From Sphingomonas hankookensis (GTDB lineage: Bacteria > Pseudomonadota > Alphaproteobacteria > Sphingomonadales > Sphingomonadaceae): a DNA stretch of 64,000 nt. Location: the NCBI RefSeq assembly GCF_028551275.1, contig NZ_CP117025.1, forward strand, positions 3,495,318 to 3,559,317, in the 5' to 3' direction. Below are positions 43,597 through 52,480 of the stretch, one piece after another (positions within the stretch are counted from its first letter, which is position 1; every line of letters begins with the position of its first letter). Made by a program: the position numbers and the translations under genes. Below the pieces are notes generated by a model. It searched no databases. It had not been told where the DNA came from and worked only from the letters and a program-made list of their open reading frames with translations.

Positions 43597-43711
43597 GGTT
43601 CATCATGCGACGGACGAGGTTAACCGCGAGTAAGTTTGCCCAGTCGGCTGATCGCGGCATCTGTCGTGCACGTTGCAGGGTAGGATCATCCGGTCCGTCG
43701 CGGCTTCCTGC

Positions 43712-45040
43712 TTAGCCGACCTTCCACTGCCCCACGTCACGGTGAAACGAGAATCGCGGTCCCGCCATCGCCGCGACATGCCGTTCTTCGGACAGGAAGG
43801 TCAGGAACGCGGCAAATTCGATCGGGCGGCTGATCAGGAACCCCTGCACCATGTCGCACCCCATGACCCCCAGCAGCGCCAGCGCGGCGGGCGTCTCCAC
43901 GCCTTCCGCCGTCACTTCCATGTCCAGCGCATGGGCCAGATCGATGGTCGAGCGGACGATCAGCGGATCGCGGTTGCTGCTGGTCAGCTGGGTCACGAAC
44001 AGCTTGTCGATCTTCAGTTCGCGGGCGGGTAGCCGCTTCAGATAGGCGAGCGACGACAATCCCGCACCGTAATCGTCGATCGCGAGCGGCACGCCGATGC
44101 GCGCGAAGATGCCGAGATTGGCGATGGCGCTTTCCGGATCGCGGATCACCGCCGTTTCGGTAATCTCGAACCCGATCTTCGCGCCGCCCCCGCTGACCAG
44201 CGCGCAGGCATCGCGGACGAAGCCCGCATCGGACAGCAGCACGCCCGAGATGTTGATGAAGATCGGAATGTCATGGCCCTGCGCGGCAAGCACGCGCTGG
44301 TCGGCGATTGCCCGCTCGATGATCCACAGCGTCAGCGGACCGATCGCGTTCGAACGCTCGGCTGCTTCGATGAACATGCCCGGCAAGATCAGCCCGCGCA
44401 CCGGATGGCGCCAGCGCACCAATGCCTCGGCGCTGACCACCTGTTGCTGCCGCACCCGCACCTTGGGCTGATATTGCAGGAAAATCTGCCCGCTGGCGAT
44501 CGCCTCGGGCAGTTCGCGCATCAGCTGGATGGGGTCGTCGCCGGCCGATGGATTGGCAAGGTCGCGCACGACGTCGCTGCGAATCTCGCGAGCATCGGCC
44601 AGCGCCTGTTCGGCGGATTCGATCAGGCGAAGCTCGTCGGCATCATGGGTTGGCGCGCCGCCACCACCGATTCGCAACGACAAGCGATGGGATTCACCAT
44701 CCAGGTCGAACGGCGCAGCCATGGTCGCTCGCACCCGCTCGACGGTCGCGACGCCTTCGGCGGACGAGTCGCAGTCGAACGACAGTTCCAGCATCGCCGG
44801 TCCTGCCGGAATGCCGCGGATCATCGGCAGCGCCGTTTCCAGCCGTGCGATGACGTCGTCCATTACCAGCCGTGCGCGGGCCACCCCGACGCTGCGACGC
44901 AGGGCGACGAAATCTTCGAGTTCGGCCAGCAACAGGAATCGGTAGGGGGGAACCGCATGCCCAACCGACGCTCCGCTAGCGGATCGTGATGGATCCCGGG
45001 CCCCGACCAGCGGGAATTGGTCCGATTCGGCGCGACGCAT
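43712..45040 (-). CDS. EAL-domain cyclic-di-GMP phosphodiesterase
   Basis: 442 aa, no membrane segment. Residues 35-160 look like a degenerate GGDEF fold without the signature. The EAL domain (about 175-425) has SAEALVRWRHP at 203-213 (Glu205), INISG, FEITETAVI, AIDDYGAGLSSLAYL with the DD pair, KIDK, AEGVET and QGFLISRP: every catalytic and metal residue of active phosphodiesterases. It should hydrolyse cyclic-di-GMP to pGpG. It is upstream of, and on the same strand as, the TPR kinase and response regulator. Confidence 0.93.
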   Translation of the reverse strand: MRRAESDQFPLVGARDPSRSASGASVGHAVPPYRFLLLAELEDFVALRRSVGVARARLVMDDVIARLETALPMIRGIPAGPAMLELSFDCDSSAEGVATVERVRATMAAPFDLDGESHRLSLRIGGGGAPTHDADELRLIESAEQALADAREIRSDVVRDLANPSAGDDPIQLMRELPEAIASGQIFLQYQPKVRVRQQQVVSAEALVRWRHPVRGLILPGMFIEAAERSNAIGPLTLWIIERAIADQRVLAAQGHDIPIFINISGVLLSDAGFVRDACALVSGGGAKIGFEITETAVIRDPESAIANLGIFARIGVPLAIDDYGAGLSSLAYLKRLPARELKIDKLFVTQLTSSNRDPLIVRSTIDLAHALDMEVTAEGVETPAALALLGVMGCDMVQGFLISRPIEFAAFLTFLSEERHVAAMAGPRFSFHRDVGQWKVG

Positions 45041-45112
45041 GACCCGCCTTCGCTACCTACCCAACTGCAAAACTTCGGTTAACGGCGATGACCCGCACTC
45101 TGCGTGCGGTCG

Positions 45113-45141
45113 TTGCGATTCCGATTTGGCGTAGGGTTAAT
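45113..45141 (+). promoter_or_regulatory. Candidate promoter of the 21-codon ORF
   Basis: TTGCGA at 45113-45118 and GTTAAT at 45136-45141, 17 bases apart, in an AT-rich patch ending about 40 bases before the ORF. Four of six consensus bases in each box. Confidence 0.35.
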
Positions 45142-45182
45142 TTTACGTTAATACGTCCGGACGCCTCGGCGTAACTGGGAGA

Positions 45183-45248
45183 ATGAAGATGCAGGCATTT
45201 TTTGCTCTGTTCCGTGACAATTACGGCGACGATCTGCGTCCGATCTGA
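45183..45248 (+). CDS. 21-residue small ORF with its own terminator
   Basis: Starts MKMQAFFALF and ends DDLRPI. A GGGAG ribosome site sits six bases upstream and a strong rho-independent terminator begins ten bases after the stop, so the ORF fills a self-contained unit. It has no cysteine or run of one amino acid as expected from a classical attenuator leader. The first half is amphipathic and aromatic, the second acidic. No family is recognised. It may be a small protein, the coding part of a regulatory RNA, or a leader controlling read-through to cysD. Confidence 0.5.
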   Translation: MKMQAFFALFRDNYGDDLRPI

Positions 45249-45257
45249 ACGGAACCG

Positions 45258-45303
45258 GCGCCTGGGACGGTCCGGTACGCCGGGCAGTTCCCAGGCGCTT
45301 TTT
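45258..45303 (+). terminator. Rho-independent terminator upstream of cysD
   Basis: GCGCCTGGGA (45258-45267) pairs with TCCCAGGCGC (45289-45298), with an inner CCGG/CCGG pairing, followed by TTTTT. No other plus-strand gene is upstream, so it belongs to the 21-codon ORF unit. Confidence 0.88.
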
Positions 45304-45439
45304 GACTGCACATGATCGCGGTACGATGGACAGGGCCGTGATCGTATCGGTCCCAGCTCCACGCGATAGCTGAACTGCCGCACGCTGCAGGAATCGTTGC
45401 TTTGGTGGGCCGGACCGGATCGCTACCTGCGATCCCGAC

Positions 45440-46357
45440 ATGACCGAGCCTTCCCCCGACCGCCTCACCCATCTCCAGCGCCTGGAAGCGGAGAGCATCC
45501 ATATCCTGCGCGAAGTCGTGGCAGAGGCCGAACGCCCGGTCATGCTCTACTCGGTCGGCAAGGATTCGGCGGTGATGCTGCACCTTGCCAAGAAGGCTTT
45601 CTACCCCGCTCCCCCGCCCTTCCCGCTGCTCCATGTCGATACGACGTGGAAATTCCGCGCGATGTACGACCTACGCGACAAGGCGGCGCGCGATGCCGGC
45701 ATGGAATTGCTCGTTCACCAGAACCCGGAAGCGAAGGCGCGCGGGATCAACCCGTTCGACCACGGCAGCCTGCACACCGATCTGTGGAAGACCGAGGGGC
45801 TGAAGCAGGCGCTCGACCATTATGGCTTCGATGCGGCGTTCGGCGGCGCGCGTCGCGACGAGGAGAAGAGCCGCGCCAAGGAGCGCGTCTTCTCGTTCCG
45901 CTCGGCCAACCACCGCTGGGACCCGAAGGCGCAGCGGCCCGAGCTGTGGCATTTGTACAATGCGCGCAAGGCGAAGGGCGAATCGATCCGCGTCTTCCCG
46001 CTGTCGAACTGGACCGAGTTGGATATCTGGCAGTACATCCTGTCGCAGGGGATCGAGATCGTGCCGCTCTATTTCGCGGCCCCGCGTCCAACCGTCGAGC
46101 GCGACGGCATGTTGCTGATGGTCGATGACGACCGCTTCCGGCTACTGCCCGGCGAAGTCCCGGTCGATCGCTCGATCCGTTTCCGCACGCTCGGCTGCTA
46201 TCCGCTGACCGGCGCGGTCGAGAGCGAGGCAGCAACCCTGTCGGAGGTCATTCAGGAGATGCTGCTGACCACCACCTCCGAAAGGCAGGGTCGCGCGATC
46301 GACCGCGATGCGGGATCGGCCAGCATGGAAAAGAAGAAGCAGGAGGGGTATTTTTGA
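45440..46357 (+). CDS. cysD: Sulfate adenylyltransferase subunit 2
   Basis: 305 aa. With CysN makes adenylyl sulfate (APS) from sulfate and ATP. PP-loop [13 protein letters not shown] near 37-49; [15 protein letters not shown] and [13 protein letters not shown] are family signatures; the end [14 protein letters not shown] is near-invariant. The start [29 protein letters not shown] fits the family. First of cysD-cysNC-cysQ; the 118-base gap to cysNC holds three hairpins. Confidence 0.97.
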   Translation: MTEPSPDRLTHLQRLEAESIHILREVVAEAERPVMLYSVGKDSAVMLHLAKKAFYPAPPPFPLLHVDTTWKFRAMYDLRDKAARDAGMELLVHQNPEAKARGINPFDHGSLHTDLWKTEGLKQALDHYGFDAAFGGARRDEEKSRAKERVFSFRSANHRWDPKAQRPELWHLYNARKAKGESIRVFPLSNWTELDIWQYILSQGIEIVPLYFAAPRPTVERDGMLLMVDDDRFRLLPGEVPVDRSIRFRTLGCYPLTGAVESEAATLSEVIQEMLLTTTSERQGRAIDRDAGSASMEKKKQEGYF

Positions 46358-46364
46358 CGCGCCA

Positions 46365-46467
46365 CGTCATGCGCAGCATGACGAAGCGTCAACCCCGGCG
46401 AAGGCCGGGGCCTCCCGCCGATAGAATGCCCTCATTTCAGGGAGACCCCAGCCTTAGCTGGGGTGAC
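46365..46467. repeat. Three consecutive hairpins between cysD and cysNC
   Basis: CGTCATGC-GCA-GCATGACG (46365-46383, perfect), then ACCCCGGCGAAGGCCGGGGCC (about 46392-46412), then ACCCCAGCCTTAGCTGGGGT (about 46445-46464). The latter two have the form of alphaproteobacterial REP-like palindromes. They may protect cysD mRNA from degradation or set its level relative to cysNC. Confidence 0.7.
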
Positions 46468-46475
46468 GTGCAGAT

Positions 46476-48407
46476 ATGAACGCCCAGACGCCCGCCCCCG
46501 CCTACACGCCCGATGCGCTAATCGCGTCCGACATCGACGCCTATCTGGCGCAGCATCAATCCAAGTCGCTGCTGCGCTTCATCACCTGCGGGTCGGTCGA
46601 CGACGGCAAGTCGACGCTGATCGGCCGGCTGCTCTACGATTCGAAGATGATCTTCGAGGATCAGCTGGCGGCGCTGGAAAGCGATTCGAAGCGGGTCGGC
46701 ACGCAAGGCGGCGAAATCGACTTCGCGCTGCTCGTCGACGGCCTCGCCGCCGAGCGCGAACAGGGCATCACCATCGACGTCGCCTATCGTTTCTTCGCGA
46801 CGGAGAAGCGCAAGTTCATCGTCGCCGACACCCCCGGCCACGAACAATATACCCGCAACATGGTGACCGGCGCATCGACCGCCGACCTCGCCGTCATCCT
46901 GATCGACGCGCGCAAGGGTGTGCTGACGCAGACGCGGCGGCACAGCTATCTGGCGCACCTGATCGGCATCCGCCACATCGTGCTGGCGGTGAACAAGATG
47001 GATCTGGTCGGCTATGATCGCGCGACCTTCGACAGCATCGTCGCCGATTATGCCGCCTTCGCCGAATCGATCGGCATCGCCGGCTTTACCGCAATTCCGC
47101 TGTCGGGGTTCAAGGGCGACAATATCGCCGCCGCTTCGGCCAACACGCCATGGTACAGCGGACCGGCGCTGATCGAGCATCTCGAATCGGTCGAACTGGA
47201 CAGCGAGGCGGCGGCCGCGCGGCCCTTCCGCCTGCCGGTGCAATGGGTCAACCGCCCGGATCTCGACTTTCGCGGGTTCGCCGGACTGATCGCCAGCGGC
47301 ACGGTGCGCCCCGGCGATGCGGTGCGGGTGCTGCCATCGGGCAAGACGTCGCATGTCGCGCGCATCGTCACGATGGACGGCGATCTGGAACAGGCGGTCG
47401 CAGGGCAGTCTGTTACGATCACTCTTGCGGACGAGATCGACTGTTCGCGCGGCGACGTGATCGCTGCTGCCGACGCCCCGCCCCAGGTCGCCGACCAGTT
47501 CCGCACGACCATCGTATGGATGGATGGCGAACCGCTGCTGCCCGGCCGTGCCTATTGGTTGAAGACTGGTTCAGGCTTGGTCTCCGCTACGGTGCAGACT
47601 CCGCGCCACGCGGTCGACGTCAACACGCTGGCCGAACTGTCGGTCAAGACGCTGCAGCTGAACGACATCGGCGTGGCCGACGTGTTCACCGACCGCGGCA
47701 TCGCCTTCGAACCCTATGCCGACAATCGCGACCTTGGCGGGTTCATCCTGATCGACAAGATCACCAACGCCACCGTCGCCGCCGGCATGATCGATTATTG
47801 CCTGCGCCGCAGCCAGAACGTCCATTGGCAGTCGATCGACATCACCCGCGAGGCCCATGCCGCGCAGAAGAACCAGTCCCCGCGCGTGCTGTGGTTCACC
47901 GGCCTGTCCGGGTCGGGCAAGTCGACGATTGCGAATTTGGTGGAGAAGAAACTTCACGCGTTGGGCAAACATAGCTTCCTGCTGGATGGCGACAATGTCC
48001 GCCATGGCCTTAACCGCGATCTGGGGTTCACCGATGCCGATCGGGTGGAGAATGTCCGTCGCGTAGGCGAGGTCGCCAAGCTGATGGCCGATGCGGGCTT
48101 GATCGTGCTGACCGCGTTCATCTCACCCTTCCGGGCCGAGCGCGACCTGGCGCGGTCGATGCTTCCGGAGGGCGAGTTCGTCGAGGTGTTCGTCGATACG
48201 CCCCTGGCCGTCGCGGAGGCACGCGACGTGAAAGGGCTGTACGCCAAGGCACGTAGCGGGGCGTTGGCCAACTTCACCGGCATCGACAGCCCATACGAAC
48301 CGCCGCTTTCACCCGAAATCCATGTCGATACGACGCGTGAAACGCCGGAAGCCGCCGCCGAGCGCATCGTCGAGCATGTTCTGGGTATCTGGGCGCCGGT
48401 GCTGTGA
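46476..48407 (+). CDS. cysNC: Bifunctional sulfate adenylyltransferase subunit 1/adenylylsulfate kinase
   Basis: 643 aa fusion. CysN part (about 1-440) is a translational-GTPase relative with [54 protein letters not shown] and [11 protein letters not shown]; its GTP hydrolysis drives APS synthesis. CysC part (about 460-643) has the Walker [17 protein letters not shown] and [15 protein letters not shown], and [15 protein letters not shown], and phosphorylates APS to PAPS. Both active sites appear intact. Its stop overlaps the GTG of cysQ by four bases. Confidence 0.97.
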   Translation: MNAQTPAPAYTPDALIASDIDAYLAQHQSKSLLRFITCGSVDDGKSTLIGRLLYDSKMIFEDQLAALESDSKRVGTQGGEIDFALLVDGLAAEREQGITIDVAYRFFATEKRKFIVADTPGHEQYTRNMVTGASTADLAVILIDARKGVLTQTRRHSYLAHLIGIRHIVLAVNKMDLVGYDRATFDSIVADYAAFAESIGIAGFTAIPLSGFKGDNIAAASANTPWYSGPALIEHLESVELDSEAAAARPFRLPVQWVNRPDLDFRGFAGLIASGTVRPGDAVRVLPSGKTSHVARIVTMDGDLEQAVAGQSVTITLADEIDCSRGDVIAAADAPPQVADQFRTTIVWMDGEPLLPGRAYWLKTGSGLVSATVQTPRHAVDVNTLAELSVKTLQLNDIGVADVFTDRGIAFEPYADNRDLGGFILIDKITNATVAAGMIDYCLRRSQNVHWQSIDITREAHAAQKNQSPRVLWFTGLSGSGKSTIANLVEKKLHALGKHSFLLDGDNVRHGLNRDLGFTDADRVENVRRVGEVAKLMADAGLIVLTAFISPFRAERDLARSMLPEGEFVEVFVDTPLAVAEARDVKGLYAKARSGALANFTGIDSPYEPPLSPEIHVDTTRETPEAAAERIVEHVLGIWAPVL

Positions 48408-49132
48408 CCGACGACGCGCTGCTGGCGACCGCCATCGCCGCCGAGGCCGGCAAATTGCTCCTCGCGATCCGGGAGGAAGGGCGCGAGACCGGCAAGGCGC
48501 TGGGCGACCGGGCCGACAGGGAAGCGAACGCGCTGATCCTCGAGCGGCTGCGTGCGGCGCGACCGCAGGCGTTCGTGCTGTCCGAGGAGTCGGCGGACGA
48601 CAAGGCCCGCTGCGCGGCGTCGCAGACATGGATCGTCGATCCACTGGACGGCACGCGCGAATATGCCGAGGGGCGCGACGACTGGGCGGTGCACGTAGCA
48701 CTTGCCATAGGCGGGCGCGCGGCGGCGGGTGCGGTCGCGCTGCCCGCACTCGGCGTTACCCTGTCGAGCAACCCCGCGCCGATCGTGCCCCCCGCCCCGG
48801 CACGCGCGCGCATGGTCGTCAGCCGCACCCGCCCCGCGCCGCAGGCACTGGCGGTGGCGGAGGCGATCGATGCCGAGCTGATCCCGATGGGGTCGGCCGG
48901 CGCGAAGGCGATGGCCGTGGTTCGCGGTGAGGCCGACATCTATCTCCACGCCGGCGGGCAATATGAATGGGACAGCTGTGCGCCGGTCGCCGTTGCGCTT
49001 GCCGCCGGGCTGCATGCGTCGCGGATCGATGGGACGCCGCTTTATTATAATTGTCATGATACCTGGCTGCCCGATCTGCTGATCTGCCGGCATGCCGATG
49101 CGGCGCGGATTTTGTCCCTGATCGCGGTGTAA
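48404..49132 (+). CDS. cysQ: 3'(2'),5'-bisphosphate nucleotidase
   Basis: 242 aa, GTG start in a GTGA overlap with cysNC. Inositol monophosphatase-superfamily enzyme that removes the 3'-phosphate from PAP, the by-product of PAPS reduction. Metal-site motifs: Glu pair in [10 protein letters not shown] near 57-66, [15 protein letters not shown] near 76-90 (DPLDGT), and [19 protein letters not shown] near 185-203 (WDxxAP). The operon position strongly favours the CysQ role over inositol phosphatase. Confidence 0.93.
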   Translation: MTDDALLATAIAAEAGKLLLAIREEGRETGKALGDRADREANALILERLRAARPQAFVLSEESADDKARCAASQTWIVDPLDGTREYAEGRDDWAVHVALAIGGRAAAGAVALPALGVTLSSNPAPIVPPAPARARMVVSRTRPAPQALAVAEAIDAELIPMGSAGAKAMAVVRGEADIYLHAGGQYEWDSCAPVAVALAAGLHASRIDGTPLYYNCHDTWLPDLLICRHADAARILSLIAV

Positions 49133-49158
49133 TCGTCCCAACGACAAGAAGAAGCGAG

Positions 49159-49179
49159 ACCCCGGATCAAGTCCGGGGT
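49159..49179. terminator. Hairpin between convergent cysQ and histidine kinase
   Basis: ACCCCGGA / TCCGGGGT with loop TCAAG, a REP-like palindrome related to those between cysD and cysNC. Lies in the 64-base gap between two convergent genes. Confidence 0.55.
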
Positions 49180-49196
49180 GACGGAGCGGATGCCCC

Positions 49197-50345
49197 TTAC
49201 CCCGCGGGCAGCGTCAGGATGGCGCGGGCGCCCAGACCCGGGCCCTCGCTTTCGAGGCGCAGCGCGCCGCCCATCGCCGCCATCCAGTTCGCGCACCAAT
49301 GCAGTCCCAGCCCGCCCGACTTGGCCTTGCGGGTGGAATAGCCGGCCTGGAACAGCATCGGCGCATCGAGCGGATCGAAGCCCTCGCCATCATCGGCGAT
49401 CGTCACCGTCACGACGGGTGCGTCGACGATGGTGACGATCACCTGCCCGTCGCCGCCGCCCCGGGCGGCGATCGCTTCGGTCGCGTTGCGGAACAGGTTG
49501 CCGATCACCTGGCTGAGGATCACCCGGTCGGCCCGCACCCAGCAGGGCGATGCGGGAAAGGTCACCGCGATCGAGCGGTCGTCGCCATAGCGGGCGATCG
49601 CGCCGTTGCGCGCGATCAGGTCGGTGACGTCGCAGCGGTCGAGCGCCACGCCCTCCGCCGCCATGTCCTGCGGCCCTCCGATGATGTCGAGTACGTTGGC
49701 GAGCGCCGCGCGGCCCGTTTCGAACTGCGCCAGCCGTTCCATCCGCGCCCGCGCCGCCGCATCGATCGCGGTCATGACATAGGCGGCGAGCTTTTCGCGC
49801 CGGTCGGGCGGCACATCCCCGCGCGCCAGTTCGGACACGACCCGCTCGATCACGTCGCGCTCGGCGACCGGCGGCTGGGCTAGCCCGTGCGACAGGATCG
49901 CGCTGATCGGCGACAGCGCGTTGCGCGCGTTATGGACCAGTGCCGCGCGGCTTTCCGAGCGCCCCAGCCGAAAGGAGCGCAATTCGCGCTGCCCCGCCTG
50001 ATCCTGCATCTGCCGCCGCACCACCGCCAGCCGCCGCGACAGCGAGTGGATCTCGGCCGGAGCCGGCGAAGGATCGGATGCAGGGACTTCCCCGGGTTCG
50101 ACCATCGCCGCCATGTCCTGATCGACTTGGCGCAGCGGATCGGTGACCCAGCGGGCAATGCCGCGCCACAGCGTGACCAGCAGCAGCAGGAGCAGGAACA
50201 GGCCTGCCGAAACGCTTCCCCACGCCACCGCCGGTCCCGCGACGAGTGCCAGCACCCCGCCCGCCAGCGCGATCCCGGCGAGCCCGACCAGCGCCATGCG
50301 TCCGAGCAGCGCCGCGCCGAGCGGACGGGCGCGCCGCGCGGTCAT
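49197..50345 (-). CDS. Sensor histidine kinase
   Basis: 382 aa. Two membrane helices (about 12-36 and 42-60) with almost no periplasmic loop, a HAMP-like region, a helical pairing region with the probable phospho-His138 in ALVHNARNALSPISAILSHG, and an ATPase domain with NLFRNATEAIAARGG, TIADDGEGFDPLDAPML and SGGLGLHWCANWMAAMGG. With no periplasmic domain, it senses within the membrane or cytoplasm. ATGA overlap with the REC-GGDEF-EAL gene shows the pair is a two-component system. Confidence 0.9.
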   Translation of the reverse strand: MTARRARPLGAALLGRMALVGLAGIALAGGVLALVAGPAVAWGSVSAGLFLLLLLLVTLWRGIARWVTDPLRQVDQDMAAMVEPGEVPASDPSPAPAEIHSLSRRLAVVRRQMQDQAGQRELRSFRLGRSESRAALVHNARNALSPISAILSHGLAQPPVAERDVIERVVSELARGDVPPDRREKLAAYVMTAIDAAARARMERLAQFETGRAALANVLDIIGGPQDMAAEGVALDRCDVTDLIARNGAIARYGDDRSIAVTFPASPCWVRADRVILSQVIGNLFRNATEAIAARGGGDGQVIVTIVDAPVVTVTIADDGEGFDPLDAPMLFQAGYSTRKAKSGGLGLHWCANWMAAMGGALRLESEGPGLGARAILTLPAG

Positions 50346-52231
50346 GCGCGGCCGGGTTCGGCCGATATCCGCGCCTGCCCCGGCCACGTGCCGCTGCGCG
50401 CCATATCGGTCGCCGCCGCGCCATCGACCGGGCGGGAGAGGAAATAGCCCTGGAGATGCGAACATCCCGCAAGGCGCAGCGCCTGCACCTGCTGTTCGGT
50501 CTCCACCCCTTCGGCCACGACCTCCAGCCGGAGCGCGCGGGCGAGGTGGATGATCGAATGGACGATCGCCGCGCTTTCGCGTTCGCGCCCCATGCCGTCG
50601 ATGAAGCTGCGGTCGATCTTCAGGCAATCGAGCGCGAATTTGCGGATATTGTAGAGCGAGGAATAGCCGGTCCCGAAATCGTCGAGCGCGATGCGGAACC
50701 CCATCTGCCGCAGCCGGTACAGCGTATCGGCGGCGCGTTCGGCATCGTCGAAGATCGCGGTTTCGGTAATTTCGATCTGCAACCGGTCGGGGGCGATGCC
50801 GGCGCGCTGCACCTTTTCGACCAGATGCCCGACGAAATTCTGCCGTCGGAACTGGCGCGGGGAAAAATTGACCGAGACATATTGGCTTGGCCAGTCGGCG
50901 AGCATCGCCAGCGCGCTATTCAGCACCCAGTCGCCAAGGTCGTGGATCAGGTTCGATTCCTCGGCGATCGGCACGAAGGTCGCCGGACCGATCGCGCCAT
51001 GATCGGGGCTGTTCCAGCGCAGCAGCCCTTCGAACCCGACGATGTCGAGCGTCCCCTGCGCAACGATCGGTTGATAGAGCAGCGCCAGTTCCCGCTTCGC
51101 GATCGCCTGGGTCAGCCCCTCCTCGACCCGCCGACGGAATCGGATCGATTCGTCCATGCTGTCGTCGAACAGCCGCACCACGCCCCGGCCCGAACGCTTG
51201 GCCTCGTTCAGCGCCAGATCGGCACGGCGCATCACGTCGACCGGATCGCGCCCGGTATCGCCGGCGACCATGACCACGCCGATCGACGCCGCACCATGGA
51301 TCGGATGGCCGAACACCTGCAGATCGGCCGAACAGGCGCGCACCAGCCGTTCGCAGCGCATCACCGCCGCATCGGCGGTATCGACATGCAGCAGCACGCC
51401 GAATTCGTCCCCGCCCAGCCGGGCGACGAAGCCATGGTCGCCGGTCCGGTCGATCAGGATGGCGCAGATGGTACGGATCAGCTCGTCGCCGACCAGATGG
51501 CCGAGCGTGTCGTTGATCAGCTTGAACCGGTCGAGATCGATCATCGCCATCGCGAACGCGCCCGGTCGCCGCGCCTGTTCGGACAGGTTGCGCAGGAAGG
51601 CCAACCGATTGGGCGCGCCGGTCAGCGGATCGCGATTGGCGAGGCGGATCGCCTTGCTCTCGTTCGCGGCCAGCTCGCGCGCCTGATCCTCCAGCTCCTC
51701 GATCTTGACCGCCAGCGCGGCGCGGGTCCGGGCAAGCTCGCGATCCGCCAGCCAGCGATGCGACAGCGCGGTCGCGGTCTGGACGACTTCCTCGGCGGTG
51801 AACGGCTTGGCGATGTAGAACAGCCGGTCGGGCGGTCCGGCGACGTGCGCGATCTGTGCCGGCGAAAAGTCGGAATAGCCGGTGACGATCACGATCTGCA
51901 CATCGGGGTCGATCGCACGAATCCGGCGTGCGGTCTCGCGCCCGTCGATGCCCGGCGGCATCCGCACGTCGATGAAGGCGACGGCAAAGCGCCGGTCGTC
52001 CCGCACCGCGCGTTCGACGGCCGCGACCGCTTCATTCCCCTGATGGACATGATCGAAGGTCATGGCGAGCGGCGGCGTGTCGCCGGGCGTCACATCGTCG
52101 AACAGTTCGGCCGCCAGATCGGCCAGCTGCGCGGCATCGTCCGCCGGAGCGAACGACATGCGATAGGAATCATGCACCGCCGGATCGTCATCGACGATCA
52201 GGACGCGCGCTACGGGGTCATTCGGTTCCAT
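50342..52231 (-). CDS. Response regulator with GGDEF and EAL domains
   Basis: 629 aa. REC domain (9-145) with acidic cluster 14-16, phosphoacceptor Asp87 in AFIDVRMPPGIDG and Lys141; a coiled-coil linker; GGDEF domain (195-350) with intact RLGGDEFGVL at 270-279 but no RxxD inhibitory site before it; EAL domain (about 375-615) with FEGLLRWN (EGL form), VNFSPRQF, IEITETAIF, ALDDFGTGYSSL, KIDR, AEGVET, QGYFLSRP. Both making and breaking of cyclic-di-GMP look possible. Partner of the overlapping histidine kinase gene. Confidence 0.94.
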   Translation of the reverse strand: MEPNDPVARVLIVDDDPAVHDSYRMSFAPADDAAQLADLAAELFDDVTPGDTPPLAMTFDHVHQGNEAVAAVERAVRDDRRFAVAFIDVRMPPGIDGRETARRIRAIDPDVQIVIVTGYSDFSPAQIAHVAGPPDRLFYIAKPFTAEEVVQTATALSHRWLADRELARTRAALAVKIEELEDQARELAANESKAIRLANRDPLTGAPNRLAFLRNLSEQARRPGAFAMAMIDLDRFKLINDTLGHLVGDELIRTICAILIDRTGDHGFVARLGGDEFGVLLHVDTADAAVMRCERLVRACSADLQVFGHPIHGAASIGVVMVAGDTGRDPVDVMRRADLALNEAKRSGRGVVRLFDDSMDESIRFRRRVEEGLTQAIAKRELALLYQPIVAQGTLDIVGFEGLLRWNSPDHGAIGPATFVPIAEESNLIHDLGDWVLNSALAMLADWPSQYVSVNFSPRQFRRQNFVGHLVEKVQRAGIAPDRLQIEITETAIFDDAERAADTLYRLRQMGFRIALDDFGTGYSSLYNIRKFALDCLKIDRSFIDGMGRERESAAIVHSIIHLARALRLEVVAEGVETEQQVQALRLAGCSHLQGYFLSRPVDGAAATDMARSGTWPGQARISAEPGRA

Positions 52232-52480
52232 GACGTCTGCAAACTTACCCGACTGGCGACCGGAGTCGCAGGAATTGCCGGGTCAGCGCGCGACGGGCCG
52301 TTTCGATCCCGTTTTGGTCGGTTACCGGCGCGTTAGCCACGATGGGCCGGGCGGGCCGTCGGTCCGAGATGTCTGCGAACGGTCTTGCCCGACACCGTCC
52401 AACCCGGAAGGTCAGCCAAGGCAGCTCCACCGCCACGGACGAGTCTGGTCAGCACGGCGGGCCGGTGCCAGAAGGCGGAC

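Larger units (their letters stand above)
45041..45439. other. Intergenic region ahead of cysD
   Basis: 399 bases between the divergent EAL gene and cysD. It holds a complete small plus-strand transcription unit (candidate promoter 45113-45141, a 21-codon ORF 45183-45248, a terminator 45258-45303), then about 135 bases that must contain the cysD promoter. Confidence 0.6.
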
